NCBI RefSeq assembly: GCF_009789225.1
Contig: NZ_WSTA01000008.1
Coordinates: 1-64,000, forward strand
Direction: 5' to 3'
Length of the DNA: 64,000 bases
DNA from: Agromyces seonyuensis
Lineage (GTDB): Bacteria > Actinomycetota > Actinomycetes > Actinomycetales > Microbacteriaceae
Shown here: piece by piece, positions 49,252 to 58,727 of the stretch
Numbering within the stretch: position 1 is the first letter of the stretch
How the letters are laid out: each line of letters begins with the position of its first letter
Notes under the pieces: generated by a model
Databases searched by the model: none
The model's input: the letters and a program-made list of their open reading frames with translations, nothing else
Told to the model about the DNA's origin: nothing
Position numbers and translations under genes: made by a program

Positions 49252-50639
49252 AGCTTGAAGACCTCTCGAGGAATGGCGTCGACCAGGTCGTCGATGATGC
49301 GTTCCGCGACGTCCATTCGCACTCGTCCCTCGACGACGAGGCGCGCGAGGAATCCGGCGTCGACCCGGCGGGCCGTGTCATGCCGTGCGGGGATCGAGAG
49401 GAACGCGCGCGTGTCGTCGATGAACCCGCTCGACCGGTAGAAGCCCGCGGTTTCGGTCACGGCGGCCCGGTGGCGGGCGATCGCGTCGGGCGCGTCGAGG
49501 AACCACCACGGTGCGCCGAGGTACACGCTCGGGTAGAACCCGGCGAGCGGTGCGAGTTCGCGGGAGTACGTGGTCTCGTCGACGGCGAAGAGCACGAGGT
49601 GGAAGTCGCGCTCGAGGCCATACCGTTCGAGCAGCGGACGGATGCCGCGCGTGAACTCGGTCGCGACGGGGATGTCGTGTCCGGTGTCGGGCCCGAACCG
49701 GGCGTGCGTGCCGGTCGAGTGGTTGCGGAGCACGCCCGGGTGAATCGTCATGACGAGCCCGTCGTCGACGCTCATGCGCGCCATCTGCACGAGCATGTGC
49801 CCGCGGAACGCGCGCCGCTCGGCCGCGTCGGCCGTACCGGCGACCACGGCCTGGAACAGGCGCTCGCCCTCCCCTGCATCGAGGTCGACCGTGTACAGCT
49901 CCTCGACGCCGTGGTCGGTCGAGACCGCGCCGTGCCGGATGAAGTGCGCCCGCCGGTCCTCGAGTGCGCCGAGGTACCCGGCGAAGTCTCCGGCGCGATC
50001 GGTTGCGGCGAGCAGGCGCTCGACGTTGCCCGTGAACCCGACCGCATCCGGATCGAGGTACCGATCCGGCCGGAAGGTCGGCACCACCCGCCCGGGAAGG
50101 CCGGCAGCCGCGAGCAGCGCATGCTCGGACAGATCGTCGAGCGGGTCGTCGGTGGTCGCAAGGAACTCGATGCCGAACCGCCCGAAGAGCGCGCGCGGTC
50201 GGAACTCCGGACGCACGAGGGCGGCGGCGATCTCGTCGTAGATCTCATCCGCCGTGTCCGGCCCGAGCGGGGTCGTGATGCCGAAGACTCCGTCGAGCTC
50301 CTCCTCGATCCAATAGCCCGACGCCGTGCCGGCGAACCGGTGCCAGTGCGCGGCGAGGGTGCGCCAGACCGTGCGCGCGTCGCGCCTGACAGCCTCGTCC
50401 ACGACCAGGTCTGCGAGATCGACGCCTGCGGCGTGCAGCAGCCGGGTCACGTAGTGGTCGCCGGCGAGCAGCAGGGCGACCGGGTCGGTGTACGGCTCGT
50501 CGGCCAGCAGCAACGACGGCGGCACGTGGCCGTGCGGCGAGATGATCGGGCTGTCCGCCACGCGCGCGTAGAGCTCGAGCGCGACCGATCTGGTCGAGGG
50601 GTCGGCCGGCAGGAGCCGTGCTGAGTCTCGGAGCGTCAT
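49248..50639 (-). CDS. uxaC: Glucuronate (uronate) isomerase
   Basis: 463 residues. Amidohydrolase-fold UxaC: I-I-S-P-H-G-H-V near residue 33 (metal His pair), L-A-T-T-D-D-P near 170, V-P-T-F-R-P-D near 195, and M-T-I-H-P-G-V-L-R-N-H near 290. It converts D-glucuronate to D-fructuronate (and galacturonate to tagaturonate). The ATG at 50639 is chosen; a GTG 6 nt upstream overlaps the GH2 stop (GTGA) and is also possible. It lies directly behind the GH2 gene, so its substrate is probably the uronic acid released by that enzyme. Confidence 0.93.
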   Translation of the reverse strand: MTLRDSARLLPADPSTRSVALELYARVADSPIISPHGHVPPSLLLADEPYTDPVALLLAGDHYVTRLLHAAGVDLADLVVDEAVRRDARTVWRTLAAHWHRFAGTASGYWIEEELDGVFGITTPLGPDTADEIYDEIAAALVRPEFRPRALFGRFGIEFLATTDDPLDDLSEHALLAAAGLPGRVVPTFRPDRYLDPDAVGFTGNVERLLAATDRAGDFAGYLGALEDRRAHFIRHGAVSTDHGVEELYTVDLDAGEGERLFQAVVAGTADAAERRAFRGHMLVQMARMSVDDGLVMTIHPGVLRNHSTGTHARFGPDTGHDIPVATEFTRGIRPLLERYGLERDFHLVLFAVDETTYSRELAPLAGFYPSVYLGAPWWFLDAPDAIARHRAAVTETAGFYRSSGFIDDTRAFLSIPARHDTARRVDAGFLARLVVEGRVRMDVAERIIDDLVDAIPREVFKL

Positions 50640-50641
50640 GG

Positions 50642-52891
50642 TCACTTCGCGATGAGGTTGAGCTGGGCGTTCAAGGCGGCGACGTGCTCGATGGACACGC
50701 CGCCGGCCTGCTTGATGAGCTTCTCGACGCTCATGCGGTCGACGATGGCCTGCATCGCCGGCGGGATCTCCACGCCGTGGCCGACCTCGCCGCGGCTCGT
50801 CGCGACGGCTTCCATCACCGAGGCGATGACGCGCGCGCCGTCCTCCGACTGCTTGATGTCGCCGAGCGAGTCGCGAACTGAGAAGAACCCGGCGGGACTG
50901 GGCAGCTCGGCCTCGTCGAACCAGTTGGCGATGCTCGTGGTGGGCATCACGCTTGCCGCGGAGACCTCGTCGACCTTGCGCAGCATGATCGTGTCGGTCG
51001 ATGCGCCCGAGCGGGCGGTGACCTCGTGCTCGCCGGTCAACGGCACCTGGAAGCGGAAGACTCGGCGGCCCTCGACGGCCCCGACCTCGACGCCGTCGAC
51101 CGACAGCGCGACCCGCTCCTGGTTCGAGTACACGATCACCTCGGTGACATCCTCGGCCCGTTCGTCGCGCCGACGACCTGCGACATGCACGAACGGTTCG
51201 CTCGACCATGCCGCCTTGTACACGTAGAACGCGTCCTTCTTCAGCGACCGGTCGAACGACACGAGCCCCTTCTGGTTGCGGCCCGCGACGCCGCCCTCGT
51301 CACGTCCGGCCGATCCGAAGTCGGCGAGGTTCCAGACGTGCGTGGCCCAGAGCCACGGCCGCGCCTCGATCATGCCGACCATGTGCTCGTGGTAAAGCGC
51401 TTGGTAGCTCTCGGTGTAGTCGCCCTTCTCGGGAGCGACGGATTGGAACTGCGCGTTCGCGTCCGCGCCGTATTCGGCCAGGCCGATCGCGATCTCGGGG
51501 TTGGCCGCGTGGAAGTCGTCGAGCCAGGTGTCGTTGTCGGCGACCTCGCCGACGTACCAGCCGAAGTAGAGGTTGTACGACATGACGTCGGGCAGACCGA
51601 CCAGCGGGTGGTCGGTCTCGAGGAGGAAGAGGTTCGCCATCGCGGTCAGGCGGGTCGAGTCGAGCTCGTGGGCGAGGTCGTTCAGTTCGCGGTGGGCGGC
51701 GACCACGTCGTCACCGGAACCGGCGAGGGTGATCTCGTTCGACAGGCCCCACGAGATGATGCTCGCGTGGTGGCGGTTCTGCACGATCAGCTCGGTGAGC
51801 TGGTCGCGGGCGTTGTCAGTCGCGCCGGGGAGGAACACGGTGATCTGCGGGATCTCGGCCCACACCACGAGGCCCGCTTCGTCGCAGAGATCATAGAAGC
51901 GCTGGTCGTGCTGGTAGTGCGCGAGTCGCACGGTGGTCGCGCCGAGCTCCCGGATCAATGCGAGGTCGCCCTGCTTGATCTCCTCGGTGATCGCGTTTCC
52001 GACGCCCTCGAAGTCCTGGTGGCGTGAGACACCGCGCAGCGGGTACTCCTCGCCGTTCAGGAGGAACCCGCGCTGGGGATCGATCGCGAACTCGCGGCAG
52101 CCGAACCGCAGGTCGACGACATCGAGCACGACGTCGCCGGCAACGAGTTCGGCTCGGGCCATGTACAGGTGCGGGTCGCGCAGGCCGTGCCAACGGCGGA
52201 CGTGCTCGATCGCGAGCGACGCGTTCGCTTCACCATCGAGGATCGGCACGGTGACGGTCGCCTCGCCGTCGACGGTGAACCGCACACCGGTCGCCGATCC
52301 GCCCGAAGTCGAGGCCACCGCAGCGCTGAGCGCGACCTCGGCACCTTCGCCGTCGAGACGCGGGGTGACGATGAGCCCCGGGCCGCCGTGGCCGTCGAGC
52401 GCGAAGTGGACGCGTCCGACGGTGAGCTGGCGCACCTCGCGGTAGATGCCGCCGTAGAAGGTGAAGTCGGCCTGCTGCGGGTACACCCGCTCGTTCTTCG
52501 CGTTGTCCACGATGACGACGAGCGTGCCCGCGCCGTCCGCGAGCCCGTCCGTCACGTTCACGCGGAAGGTCGAGTAGCCGCCGTCGTGGCTCGCGAGGAA
52601 GCGGCCGTCCAGGTACACCTCGGCCGACGAGTTCACGCCCGCGAACTCGATCCAGGTCTCGACGTTGGGCGCTTCCGCCTCGATCACGCGTGCGTACGTC
52701 GAACGGCCGCGGCAGTAGTCGCCGCCCGCCTGCCCGTCGATCGCGTTCCACGTGTGCGGCAGCACGACGTGCTCCCCCGCTGCGGCGACGTCCGCCCAGT
52801 GCGAGTCCGTCGACAGCTCGACGGGTGCGAACGCCCACCCCGCGTTGATCGACGTGGCCCGTCGGGCGTCAGGGGCAGCGGGCTGCGTCAT
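50642..52891 (-). CDS. GH2 glycoside hydrolase (beta-glucuronidase or beta-galactosidase)
   Basis: 749 residues. GH2 layout: sugar-binding jelly roll (E-V-Y-L-D-G-R-F-L-A-S-H-D-G-G-Y near residue 90), immunoglobulin-like domain, then the TIM barrel. R-G-V-S-R-H-Q-D near 275, acid/base in W-G-L-S-N-E-I-T near 375, nucleophile in I-G-L-A-E-Y-G-A near 455. G-R-N-Q-K-G-L follows the barrel; N-x-K occurs in glucuronidases but also at this place in galactosidases. A C-terminal domain of about 100 residues follows. The operon (uxaC, uxuB, manD) favours beta-glucuronidase. No signal peptide is seen, so glycosides are probably cleaved after import by the GPH carrier. Confidence 0.88.
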   Translation of the reverse strand: MTQPAAPDARRATSINAGWAFAPVELSTDSHWADVAAAGEHVVLPHTWNAIDGQAGGDYCRGRSTYARVIEAEAPNVETWIEFAGVNSSAEVYLDGRFLASHDGGYSTFRVNVTDGLADGAGTLVVIVDNAKNERVYPQQADFTFYGGIYREVRQLTVGRVHFALDGHGGPGLIVTPRLDGEGAEVALSAAVASTSGGSATGVRFTVDGEATVTVPILDGEANASLAIEHVRRWHGLRDPHLYMARAELVAGDVVLDVVDLRFGCREFAIDPQRGFLLNGEEYPLRGVSRHQDFEGVGNAITEEIKQGDLALIRELGATTVRLAHYQHDQRFYDLCDEAGLVVWAEIPQITVFLPGATDNARDQLTELIVQNRHHASIISWGLSNEITLAGSGDDVVAAHRELNDLAHELDSTRLTAMANLFLLETDHPLVGLPDVMSYNLYFGWYVGEVADNDTWLDDFHAANPEIAIGLAEYGADANAQFQSVAPEKGDYTESYQALYHEHMVGMIEARPWLWATHVWNLADFGSAGRDEGGVAGRNQKGLVSFDRSLKKDAFYVYKAAWSSEPFVHVAGRRRDERAEDVTEVIVYSNQERVALSVDGVEVGAVEGRRVFRFQVPLTGEHEVTARSGASTDTIMLRKVDEVSAASVMPTTSIANWFDEAELPSPAGFFSVRDSLGDIKQSEDGARVIASVMEAVATSRGEVGHGVEIPPAMQAIVDRMSVEKLIKQAGGVSIEHVAALNAQLNLIAK

Positions 52892-53048
52892 GGGAGTCTC
52901 CTTCGACGTGAGTGCACCGGCGCACGCCGGCTGGACCCCACCACGATATGAACGACGGAACGGCGCGTGATAGAACTGATCACGCAGAATCAGCACTGAT
53001 TCAGCGGATTCTCCGGCCCCCGCACGATCCACACGAACTGAGGCCCCC

Positions 53049-54305
53049 ATGACAAGGTCGCATGAACAGGCACGGGCACAGGAACAGGCACAGGAACAGG
53101 CACAGGAACGGGCACAGGACGCGCTCGCGCCCATCGCGGCCGCGGTGGCCGAGGTCCTGAGCTGTCCGATCGAGCTCACGACGGATATTGCGCCGGCACT
53201 CGACGCGTTCGAGTCGGCGCACTGCCTAGACCCTCGCATCCAGCCCGCCTTCACCGCGTCGGTGCTCCGAGGGTTCGTGCGCGACATGGATCGGCAGGTC
53301 GTCCATGAGATCCGAGAGCCGCTCGGCATGGCCATCTCGCTCGTCCGCTGGGGCGATCGCCTGCTCGTCATCGGCCCGTACACGCACGAGCCCATGCATC
53401 CGGGTGTCGCCGAAGAGACCTTGAGTCGGTTGGGCGTCCCCAGCGCCCACCTCCAGATCTACAAGCTCTACCGCACCAGGTACCCGATCGTGGATGCCGA
53501 GTACGTCTACCGCGGAGCTGCGAGCGTGCTCCGCGCCGGCGGCGGCGAGGACGCGCTCGGCAGCCTTCGCGAAGTAGAGGCCGAAGGCGGAACGATCGCC
53601 CCCGGAGTTCGCGAGGCCCCGCAGTCCGCCGCCTTCACCGTGATCGAGGAGCGGTACCGACTCGAACGGGAATTCATGGACGCGGTCGCAGAGGGCTCTT
53701 CCGAACGCGCCCTCGCAGCCCTGCAACGCATGGGACGGATGCCGCAGACCATCAGCTACCTCAACACGCCGTTCCTCGGCACGACCATCCTGCGCATCAT
53801 GGCCCGGGTCGCGGCGCAGCGCGGCGGACTGCCACCGCTGACCGTCGACGCGATCTCCCAGGAGTACGCACAGCGCCTGCACCGCATCGGCCATTCCTCC
53901 GACCCCAAGCGTTCCGCAGCGTTCACCGCGCAGATGGTCACGGACTTCTGCCGGCACGTCCGACGTCACAACCAACGCGAGTACCCGCCACTAGTGCGCC
54001 GAGTCGCCGACGAGATCGACCTGCACCTCAGCAGCCAGGTCTCGACGACAGAGCTCGCCGACCGGCTCGGGGTGTCAGCGTCCACGCTCGCTCGCCGCTT
54101 CAAGGCCGCGACCGGCCTGACCATCGTCGCGTACACCGCCCAGCAACGGGCCGAACGCGCGGCCCGCTTGCTCGCCACGACGACGCAGAGCGTGCGCGAG
54201 ATCGCGCTGTTCGTCGGCTACGACGACGCCAACTACTTCGTGAAGGTGTTCCGAGATGCGCACGGCATGACGCCGACCGCCTATCGGGAGGCTCACACCG
54301 CCTGA
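53049..54305 (+). CDS. AraC family transcriptional regulator
   Basis: 418 residues. The C-terminal AraC DNA-binding domain has two HTHs: V-S-T-T-E-L-A-D-R-L-G-V-S-A-S-T-L-A-R-R-F-K and S-V-R-E-I-A-L-F-V-G-Y-D-D-A-N-Y-F-V-K-V-F-R, ending G-M-T-P-T-A-Y-R. The large N-terminal part is PocR/sensor-like but not clearly assignable. Residues 5-23 are a Gln/Ala/Glu run coded by a 12-bp tandem repeat. It is divergent from the GH2-uxaC operon and next to the symporter, so it probably activates both in response to a uronic acid or glycoside. Confidence 0.9.
   Translation: MTRSHEQARAQEQAQEQAQERAQDALAPIAAAVAEVLSCPIELTTDIAPALDAFESAHCLDPRIQPAFTASVLRGFVRDMDRQVVHEIREPLGMAISLVRWGDRLLVIGPYTHEPMHPGVAEETLSRLGVPSAHLQIYKLYRTRYPIVDAEYVYRGAASVLRAGGGEDALGSLREVEAEGGTIAPGVREAPQSAAFTVIEERYRLEREFMDAVAEGSSERALAALQRMGRMPQTISYLNTPFLGTTILRIMARVAAQRGGLPPLTVDAISQEYAQRLHRIGHSSDPKRSAAFTAQMVTDFCRHVRRHNQREYPPLVRRVADEIDLHLSSQVSTTELADRLGVSASTLARRFKAATGLTIVAYTAQQRAERAARLLATTTQSVREIALFVGYDDANYFVKVFRDAHGMTPTAYREAHTA
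53064..53119. repeat. 12-bp tandem repeat in the AraC gene
   Basis: About 4.5 units of GCACAGGAACAG with a few changes, adding E-Q-A-Q repeats near the protein's N-terminus. The unit length keeps the frame, so copy-number changes would lengthen or shorten the tail without breaking the gene. Confidence 0.8.
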
Positions 54306-54311
54306 CACGCA

Positions 54312-54347
54312 CGAGGGCCGCGGATCAGATCGGATCCGCGGCCCTCG
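54312..54347. terminator. Bidirectional hairpin terminator
   Basis: Perfect 15-bp stem (54312-54326 with 54333-54347), 6-nt loop, between the convergent AraC (ends 54305) and symporter (ends 54362) genes. Confidence 0.85.
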
Positions 54348-54361
54348 ACGTCGGCGCTTCG

Positions 54362-55864
54362 TCAGGCGAGCACTGCCTCGCCCTCAGCCTCCGCACCCTG
54401 CAAGGCGGCCTTGCGCTCGCCGACGCGCTTCTGCACTTCGATCATCTCGATGCGATCGAGCTTGTAGCCCCGCATCGCGATGAGCGTGCATGCCCAGCCG
54501 AGGATCGGCAGGCCGAAGAAGAGCAGCAGGCTCATCACCAGGATCGGCGTCGACGGGCTGTCGGTCGGCTGGGGCATGACCGTCGTGAAGCCGATGAGGG
54601 CAACGGCGCCGAGCGCGAGCGCGGCGCCGAGCGACGAGATGATCTGGTCGACGATGTTGTACGTCGCGGTCACTGTGGCCGGGAGGAACTTGCCCGACCG
54701 GTCGAGTTCGTAGTCGATGACGTCCGCGCGCATGGCGCCGGACGCCACGGTGACCACCATCGAGGCACCGTTTAGGAGCAGGTACACAAGGAAGAATCCG
54801 ATCGTGAGTGCCAGGTTGCCGAGGATCGAGCCCATGTCGACGACCAGGCAGAACACGGTCAGCAACACGGCGAGGATCAGGCAGATCCACGTCCAGGTCA
54901 CGGTCGCTGCCTTCGAGCCGTGCTTGCCGGTGTAGCGGGCGCCGAAGATCGCGAACACGATGCCCGGAAGGATCGCGATCAGCCCGAGCACCGAGCCGAG
55001 CTGCATATTGCCGAGCAGGATGCCCCACATCAGCGTGCCGATCACGGCCTGCGACTTCACGACCTGGGCGAGCTTGTCGGAGGCCCCGCTGATCAGGTAG
55101 CGCTGGAACGGTCCGTTCTTCGTGAGGAGGTTCCACATGTCGCGCATCGAGACGTCCGCCTTGGCGCGGTCGACCTCGAGGTGTGCGAAGTTCTCGGGCT
55201 TGTCGATCCGGGCGACGCCGATGCACGCGAGGATCTGGAACACGAGCGAGCAGGCGACGTAGGTGAGCGCGGTCTCGCTCAGCATCTCGACCGTGAACTG
55301 GTTGCCGTGCCGCGGCAGGAACACCACCGTCGAGAGGATCGAGAAGATCGCGGGCACGAAGTAGGCGTACACCGTCGACCAGACCTGCACGGTCGGCCGC
55401 TGTCGCGGATCGTTCGTGAGCACCGGCCCCGTCATCTGACCGGCGATGTCGTTCATCGACGAACCGATGATGTAGACCACGTAGATCGCGATGAAGAACA
55501 CCGCGCCGAGGCCCGTGTCAGCGCCCCAGACGAACAGCATGAGGATCGCGAGCGAGCGGATGAGCCATCCGCCGAGCATAAAGAAGCGAAGCTTGCCGAA
55601 TCGGAAGTTCACCTTCTCGATGAGCAGCGCCAGCAGCGGGTCGATGAGTCCATCGAACACGCGCGTGAGCGTCAAGATGAGGCCTGCCGCGGCGACGGCG
55701 ATGCCGTATCCGGCGTTCTGCAGGTAGCTCATGAGGCCGACGAGGACGTAGAAGATCATCGCCGAGCCGTTGTTCATCTGGGAGAACGCGATCTCCCAGG
55801 TCTTGGCGCGACGGTAGGTGACGCCGTCCGCCTCACTGGCCGTCTGCTTCGGGTTACGCGCCAT
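54362..55864 (-). CDS. GPH-family sugar/hexuronide:cation symporter
   Basis: 500 residues with about 12 TM helices. MFS_2/GPH features: Y-L-Q-N-A-G-Y-G near residue 47, R-V-F-D-G-L-I-D-P near 68, F-R-F-G-K-L-R near 87 (in place of the usual R-x-G-K-x-R-P), and D-I-D-Y-E-like A-D-V-I-D-Y-E-L near 377. Family members move glucuronides (UidB/GusB), melibiose or xylosides with Na+ or H+. Glucuronides or related glycosides are favoured by the adjacent GH2-uxaC operon. The ATG at 55864 has AAGGAG. The longer in-frame extension upstream looks random. Confidence 0.9.
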   Translation of the reverse strand: MARNPKQTASEADGVTYRRAKTWEIAFSQMNNGSAMIFYVLVGLMSYLQNAGYGIAVAAAGLILTLTRVFDGLIDPLLALLIEKVNFRFGKLRFFMLGGWLIRSLAILMLFVWGADTGLGAVFFIAIYVVYIIGSSMNDIAGQMTGPVLTNDPRQRPTVQVWSTVYAYFVPAIFSILSTVVFLPRHGNQFTVEMLSETALTYVACSLVFQILACIGVARIDKPENFAHLEVDRAKADVSMRDMWNLLTKNGPFQRYLISGASDKLAQVVKSQAVIGTLMWGILLGNMQLGSVLGLIAILPGIVFAIFGARYTGKHGSKAATVTWTWICLILAVLLTVFCLVVDMGSILGNLALTIGFFLVYLLLNGASMVVTVASGAMRADVIDYELDRSGKFLPATVTATYNIVDQIISSLGAALALGAVALIGFTTVMPQPTDSPSTPILVMSLLLFFGLPILGWACTLIAMRGYKLDRIEMIEVQKRVGERKAALQGAEAEGEAVLA

Positions 55865-56104
55865 TGCGTGTTCGCTCCTTCGAGAATCCGCTCGGGCGGC
55901 CGACGGCTCGTTCCGTCGGCCACCTGATGAGCCGAAGGCAACAGTAGGAAGAAGCGCACCCGGCCGAATAGAAGACACCGGGCGGACGTAGAACGAAATC
56001 GGCGGGAGCTGCGGCGCGGCCGGTACCGGAGCGGGACCCGACGACAAACGAGGCTCAGGGCGCCTGCTGCGCGCTCTGACCCTCGTCACGTGGACGCCCG
56101 AACG

Positions 56105-56908
56105 TCACGCCTCGAGGAGCTCGCCCATCTGCTTCGCGATGAGCGTGGTCGCGAACTTCGGGTTGAGGCGCGAGAGCCGGTCCATCGCTGCGGCGTCGGA
56201 ACCGATGGTGGCGCGGAAGCGCCCCTTCTGGATCGCGCCGACGATCACCCGGCCGGCCTCCACCGGACTCGTCGTCTTGTACGCGGCGGTCTCGGCCGAA
56301 GCGTCGCCCGCGAGGCTGACGCCGGAATTCGCGGCGATGTCGGTGCCGATCGCACCCGGGAAGACGACGCTCACCTGCACGTTCGTGTCGAGCAGTTCGG
56401 CGTAGAGGGCCTCGGTCAAGAGTTTCACCGCGGCCTTGGATGCGCCGTAGGCGGCCTGGCCGGGCACAGGAGCGTACGAGCCCATGCTCGCGACGTTGAG
56501 GATCGCTGCTTCGGGGCGCGCGAGCAGGGTCGGCAGGAAGGCCTTGCACATATTCATGACGCCGCCGAAATTCACGTTCATGACCTTGTCGATCTCGGAG
56601 AACGGCAGGTCGATCACCTTGACGAACTTCTGGATCACGCCGGCGATGTTCACGATGCCGTTGACCTGCCCGTGCGCCGCTTCGACGGTGGCGGGGAGCC
56701 CGGCGACGGCCTCGCGGTCGGTGATGTTCACGACGTGCGGCGAGAACCGGTTCCCGGAGCCGGCGAGCCTGGCGGTCTCGGCGAGCCCGTCGGCGTTGAG
56801 GTCGACCCCGGCGACCGATGCTCCGCCGGTGAGGAGTTGGAGCGTCGTCTCGCGTCCGATGCCGTTGCCCGCGCCGGTGACGACGAAGACCTTGTTCGCG
56901 ATGTGCAT
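56105..56908 (-). CDS. SDR family oxidoreductase
   Basis: 267 residues. V-T-G-A-G-N-G-I-G near residue 10, N-I-A-G-V (NNAG variant), Ser in NVASMGS, Y-G-A-S-K. The C-terminal part lacks the usual V-D-G-G end and resembles SDR members that act on longer or lipophilic alcohols. It is the last gene of the GH78-GH1-SDR-isomerase-GH43 line. Its substrate is unknown. Confidence 0.87.
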   Translation of the reverse strand: MHIANKVFVVTGAGNGIGRETTLQLLTGGASVAGVDLNADGLAETARLAGSGNRFSPHVVNITDREAVAGLPATVEAAHGQVNGIVNIAGVIQKFVKVIDLPFSEIDKVMNVNFGGVMNMCKAFLPTLLARPEAAILNVASMGSYAPVPGQAAYGASKAAVKLLTEALYAELLDTNVQVSVVFPGAIGTDIAANSGVSLAGDASAETAAYKTTSPVEAGRVIVGAIQKGRFRATIGSDAAAMDRLSRLNPKFATTLIAKQMGELLEA

Positions 56909-56937
56909 GTTCGATTCCTGTCTGTGATGGGGGCTAG

Positions 56938-58683
56938 TCAATCGAGGCGGGCCACGGCACCCGGCATGACACCCGCACCGTTGAAGCTGTCGACGGCGAA
57001 CCAGTACGGGTGGCCCGCGTTGAGTGACCCGACCTCGAGCTCGGTCCGGTCGTAGACGAGCCAGGAGTGGTAGAGCTTGTCGGGCGAGATGCCGTATCGC
57101 ACGTTGTAGCCCACGGCGCCGGGCGCGGCATCCCATCGCAGCGACGCCGTGCGCGGGTCGTGGCGTTCCCCGCCGACCTCGACGGCGTCAGGGAGCGGAA
57201 CGTCGGCGAGGCCGAACACGCGCAGCCCGCTCACGGCGAAGACTCCGCCGAACGGCATCGCCCCTGCCGTGACCCGGACGTACCGCGCGCGCCGCGACTC
57301 GGGCAGCACGACGAACGCGTGCGGGGCGTCCTCGCGGGTGCCGATCGTGTCGTGCACGACCGTCCACTCCACGCCGTCGACCGAGAGTTCGACGCGGACC
57401 TCGGTGGGCTGCGAGTCCGGGAAGACCGCGCGCTTGCCGAACGTCGCCTTCGCGAGGTCTCGGCGCTTGGGCGCGCGAGGCGCGAGCTCGTGGTCGGCGA
57501 GGTTCACCTGCAGCGCGTGCACGGTCGCCTCCGCGCCGAGGTCGAGTTGTAGCCACTCCCCCGGCCGGTCCGAGCCGGCGACCCACCAGCTGCGCACCGA
57601 CTCGTCGGTCGCGAGCGCCGGCTCGTGGCCGTCGACGGATGACGACGCGGTCGCGTCGGCGCGGTACGAGAGGAGCATCCAGCCCGGGGATGCTTCGGTC
57701 CACGGGTCGAACGCACGGTCGGGCACCTGCATGGGGTAGTCCGCGAAGTTCTGGTTGCAGAAGAGCACGCCGTCCTCGTCGAACCCGGCCGGGAACAATC
57801 CGATCCGCCGCTCGAAGTCCGCGTTCACCGAGACGCGCATGGTCGCGACGTGCCACCAGTTGCCGTGCCGGTCCTGGAACGTGCTGCCGTGGCCTGCGCC
57901 CGTGATGAACCCGCCGGGATTCGACGAGAACGGGCTGTGCGGGTCGTACTCGAACGGGCCCAGCGGGCCGGTGCCGACGTAGGCGCCGTCGGCGTAGGTG
58001 TTGAACTGCGTGCCCGGGCCGGCGTACTGCAGGTAATAGCGGTCGCCTACCCGGTTCATGTACGCGCCCTCGATGAAGGGCGCGTCGCCGATGTAGGCGT
58101 CCATGACCTTGCCCGCGAACCCGCGCCGCACCTCGGCCACGTAGTCGTCGCCCGTACGCTCCCAGCCCCGGTTCGCCGTGTCCGCCGAGATCAGCGGCAC
58201 CGGCTCGCCGAGGCTCCGGAATGTCGAGCGGTCCAGCTCGACACCGCTCACGGGACGGTTGTGCGAGCACCCCCAGTACAGGTAGAGGCGCCCGTCATCG
58301 TCCTGGAATGTGTCCGGGTCCCAGAACGCGACGTCGCTCGGGGCGATCTCCTCGAAGTCGTCCGCGAACGGGTCGACGCTGCGGAAGAAGCGTCCCTTCG
58401 TCTTGCGGGATGCCGTGAACAGCAGTGCACCGTCGACCTCGCGCACATCGGGCGCGTAGTCGATCGCCGGGATCTTCTCGCTCGGCTGCAGCGTCCACTT
58501 GACGAGGTCCTCGGAATGCCAGAACCCACGCGTCATCGACGCGAACATCAGGTAGCGGCCCCGGTAGAAGACGACCGTCGGGTCGGCCGCCTCCCGGTGC
58601 ACGCTCCGACCGACGAACGGCGTCCGGATGTCCTGATAGCGGTACGAGAGGTCGAGGGGGTTGCAGACGATACGGGAGTTCAC
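56938..58683 (-). CDS. GH43-type glycoside hydrolase with F5/8C and Fn3-like domains
   Basis: 581 residues. Five-bladed beta-propeller at the N-terminus: base Asp in E-A-A-D-P-T-V-V-F near residue 33, D-V-A-F-W-D-P-D near 120, and the acid Glu in A-P-F-I-E-G-A-Y-M near 200. A discoidin/CBM32-like domain spans about 355-500 (S-S-V-D-G-H-E-P-A-L-A-T-D, L-Q-L-D-L-G). An Fn3-like module follows (L-R-W-D-A-A-P-G-A-V-G-Y-N-V-R-Y-G). GH43 enzymes release arabinose, xylose or galactose. The GTG at 58683 has GAAGGA. No signal peptide is seen, so it is probably intracellular. Confidence 0.88.
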   Translation of the reverse strand: MNSRIVCNPLDLSYRYQDIRTPFVGRSVHREAADPTVVFYRGRYLMFASMTRGFWHSEDLVKWTLQPSEKIPAIDYAPDVREVDGALLFTASRKTKGRFFRSVDPFADDFEEIAPSDVAFWDPDTFQDDDGRLYLYWGCSHNRPVSGVELDRSTFRSLGEPVPLISADTANRGWERTGDDYVAEVRRGFAGKVMDAYIGDAPFIEGAYMNRVGDRYYLQYAGPGTQFNTYADGAYVGTGPLGPFEYDPHSPFSSNPGGFITGAGHGSTFQDRHGNWWHVATMRVSVNADFERRIGLFPAGFDEDGVLFCNQNFADYPMQVPDRAFDPWTEASPGWMLLSYRADATASSSVDGHEPALATDESVRSWWVAGSDRPGEWLQLDLGAEATVHALQVNLADHELAPRAPKRRDLAKATFGKRAVFPDSQPTEVRVELSVDGVEWTVVHDTIGTREDAPHAFVVLPESRRARYVRVTAGAMPFGGVFAVSGLRVFGLADVPLPDAVEVGGERHDPRTASLRWDAAPGAVGYNVRYGISPDKLYHSWLVYDRTELEVGSLNAGHPYWFAVDSFNGAGVMPGAVARLD

Positions 58684-58727
58684 GATGGGTCCTTCAGAGT
58701 CGGGGTTGGTGGTGCGGGTCTCGCCGA

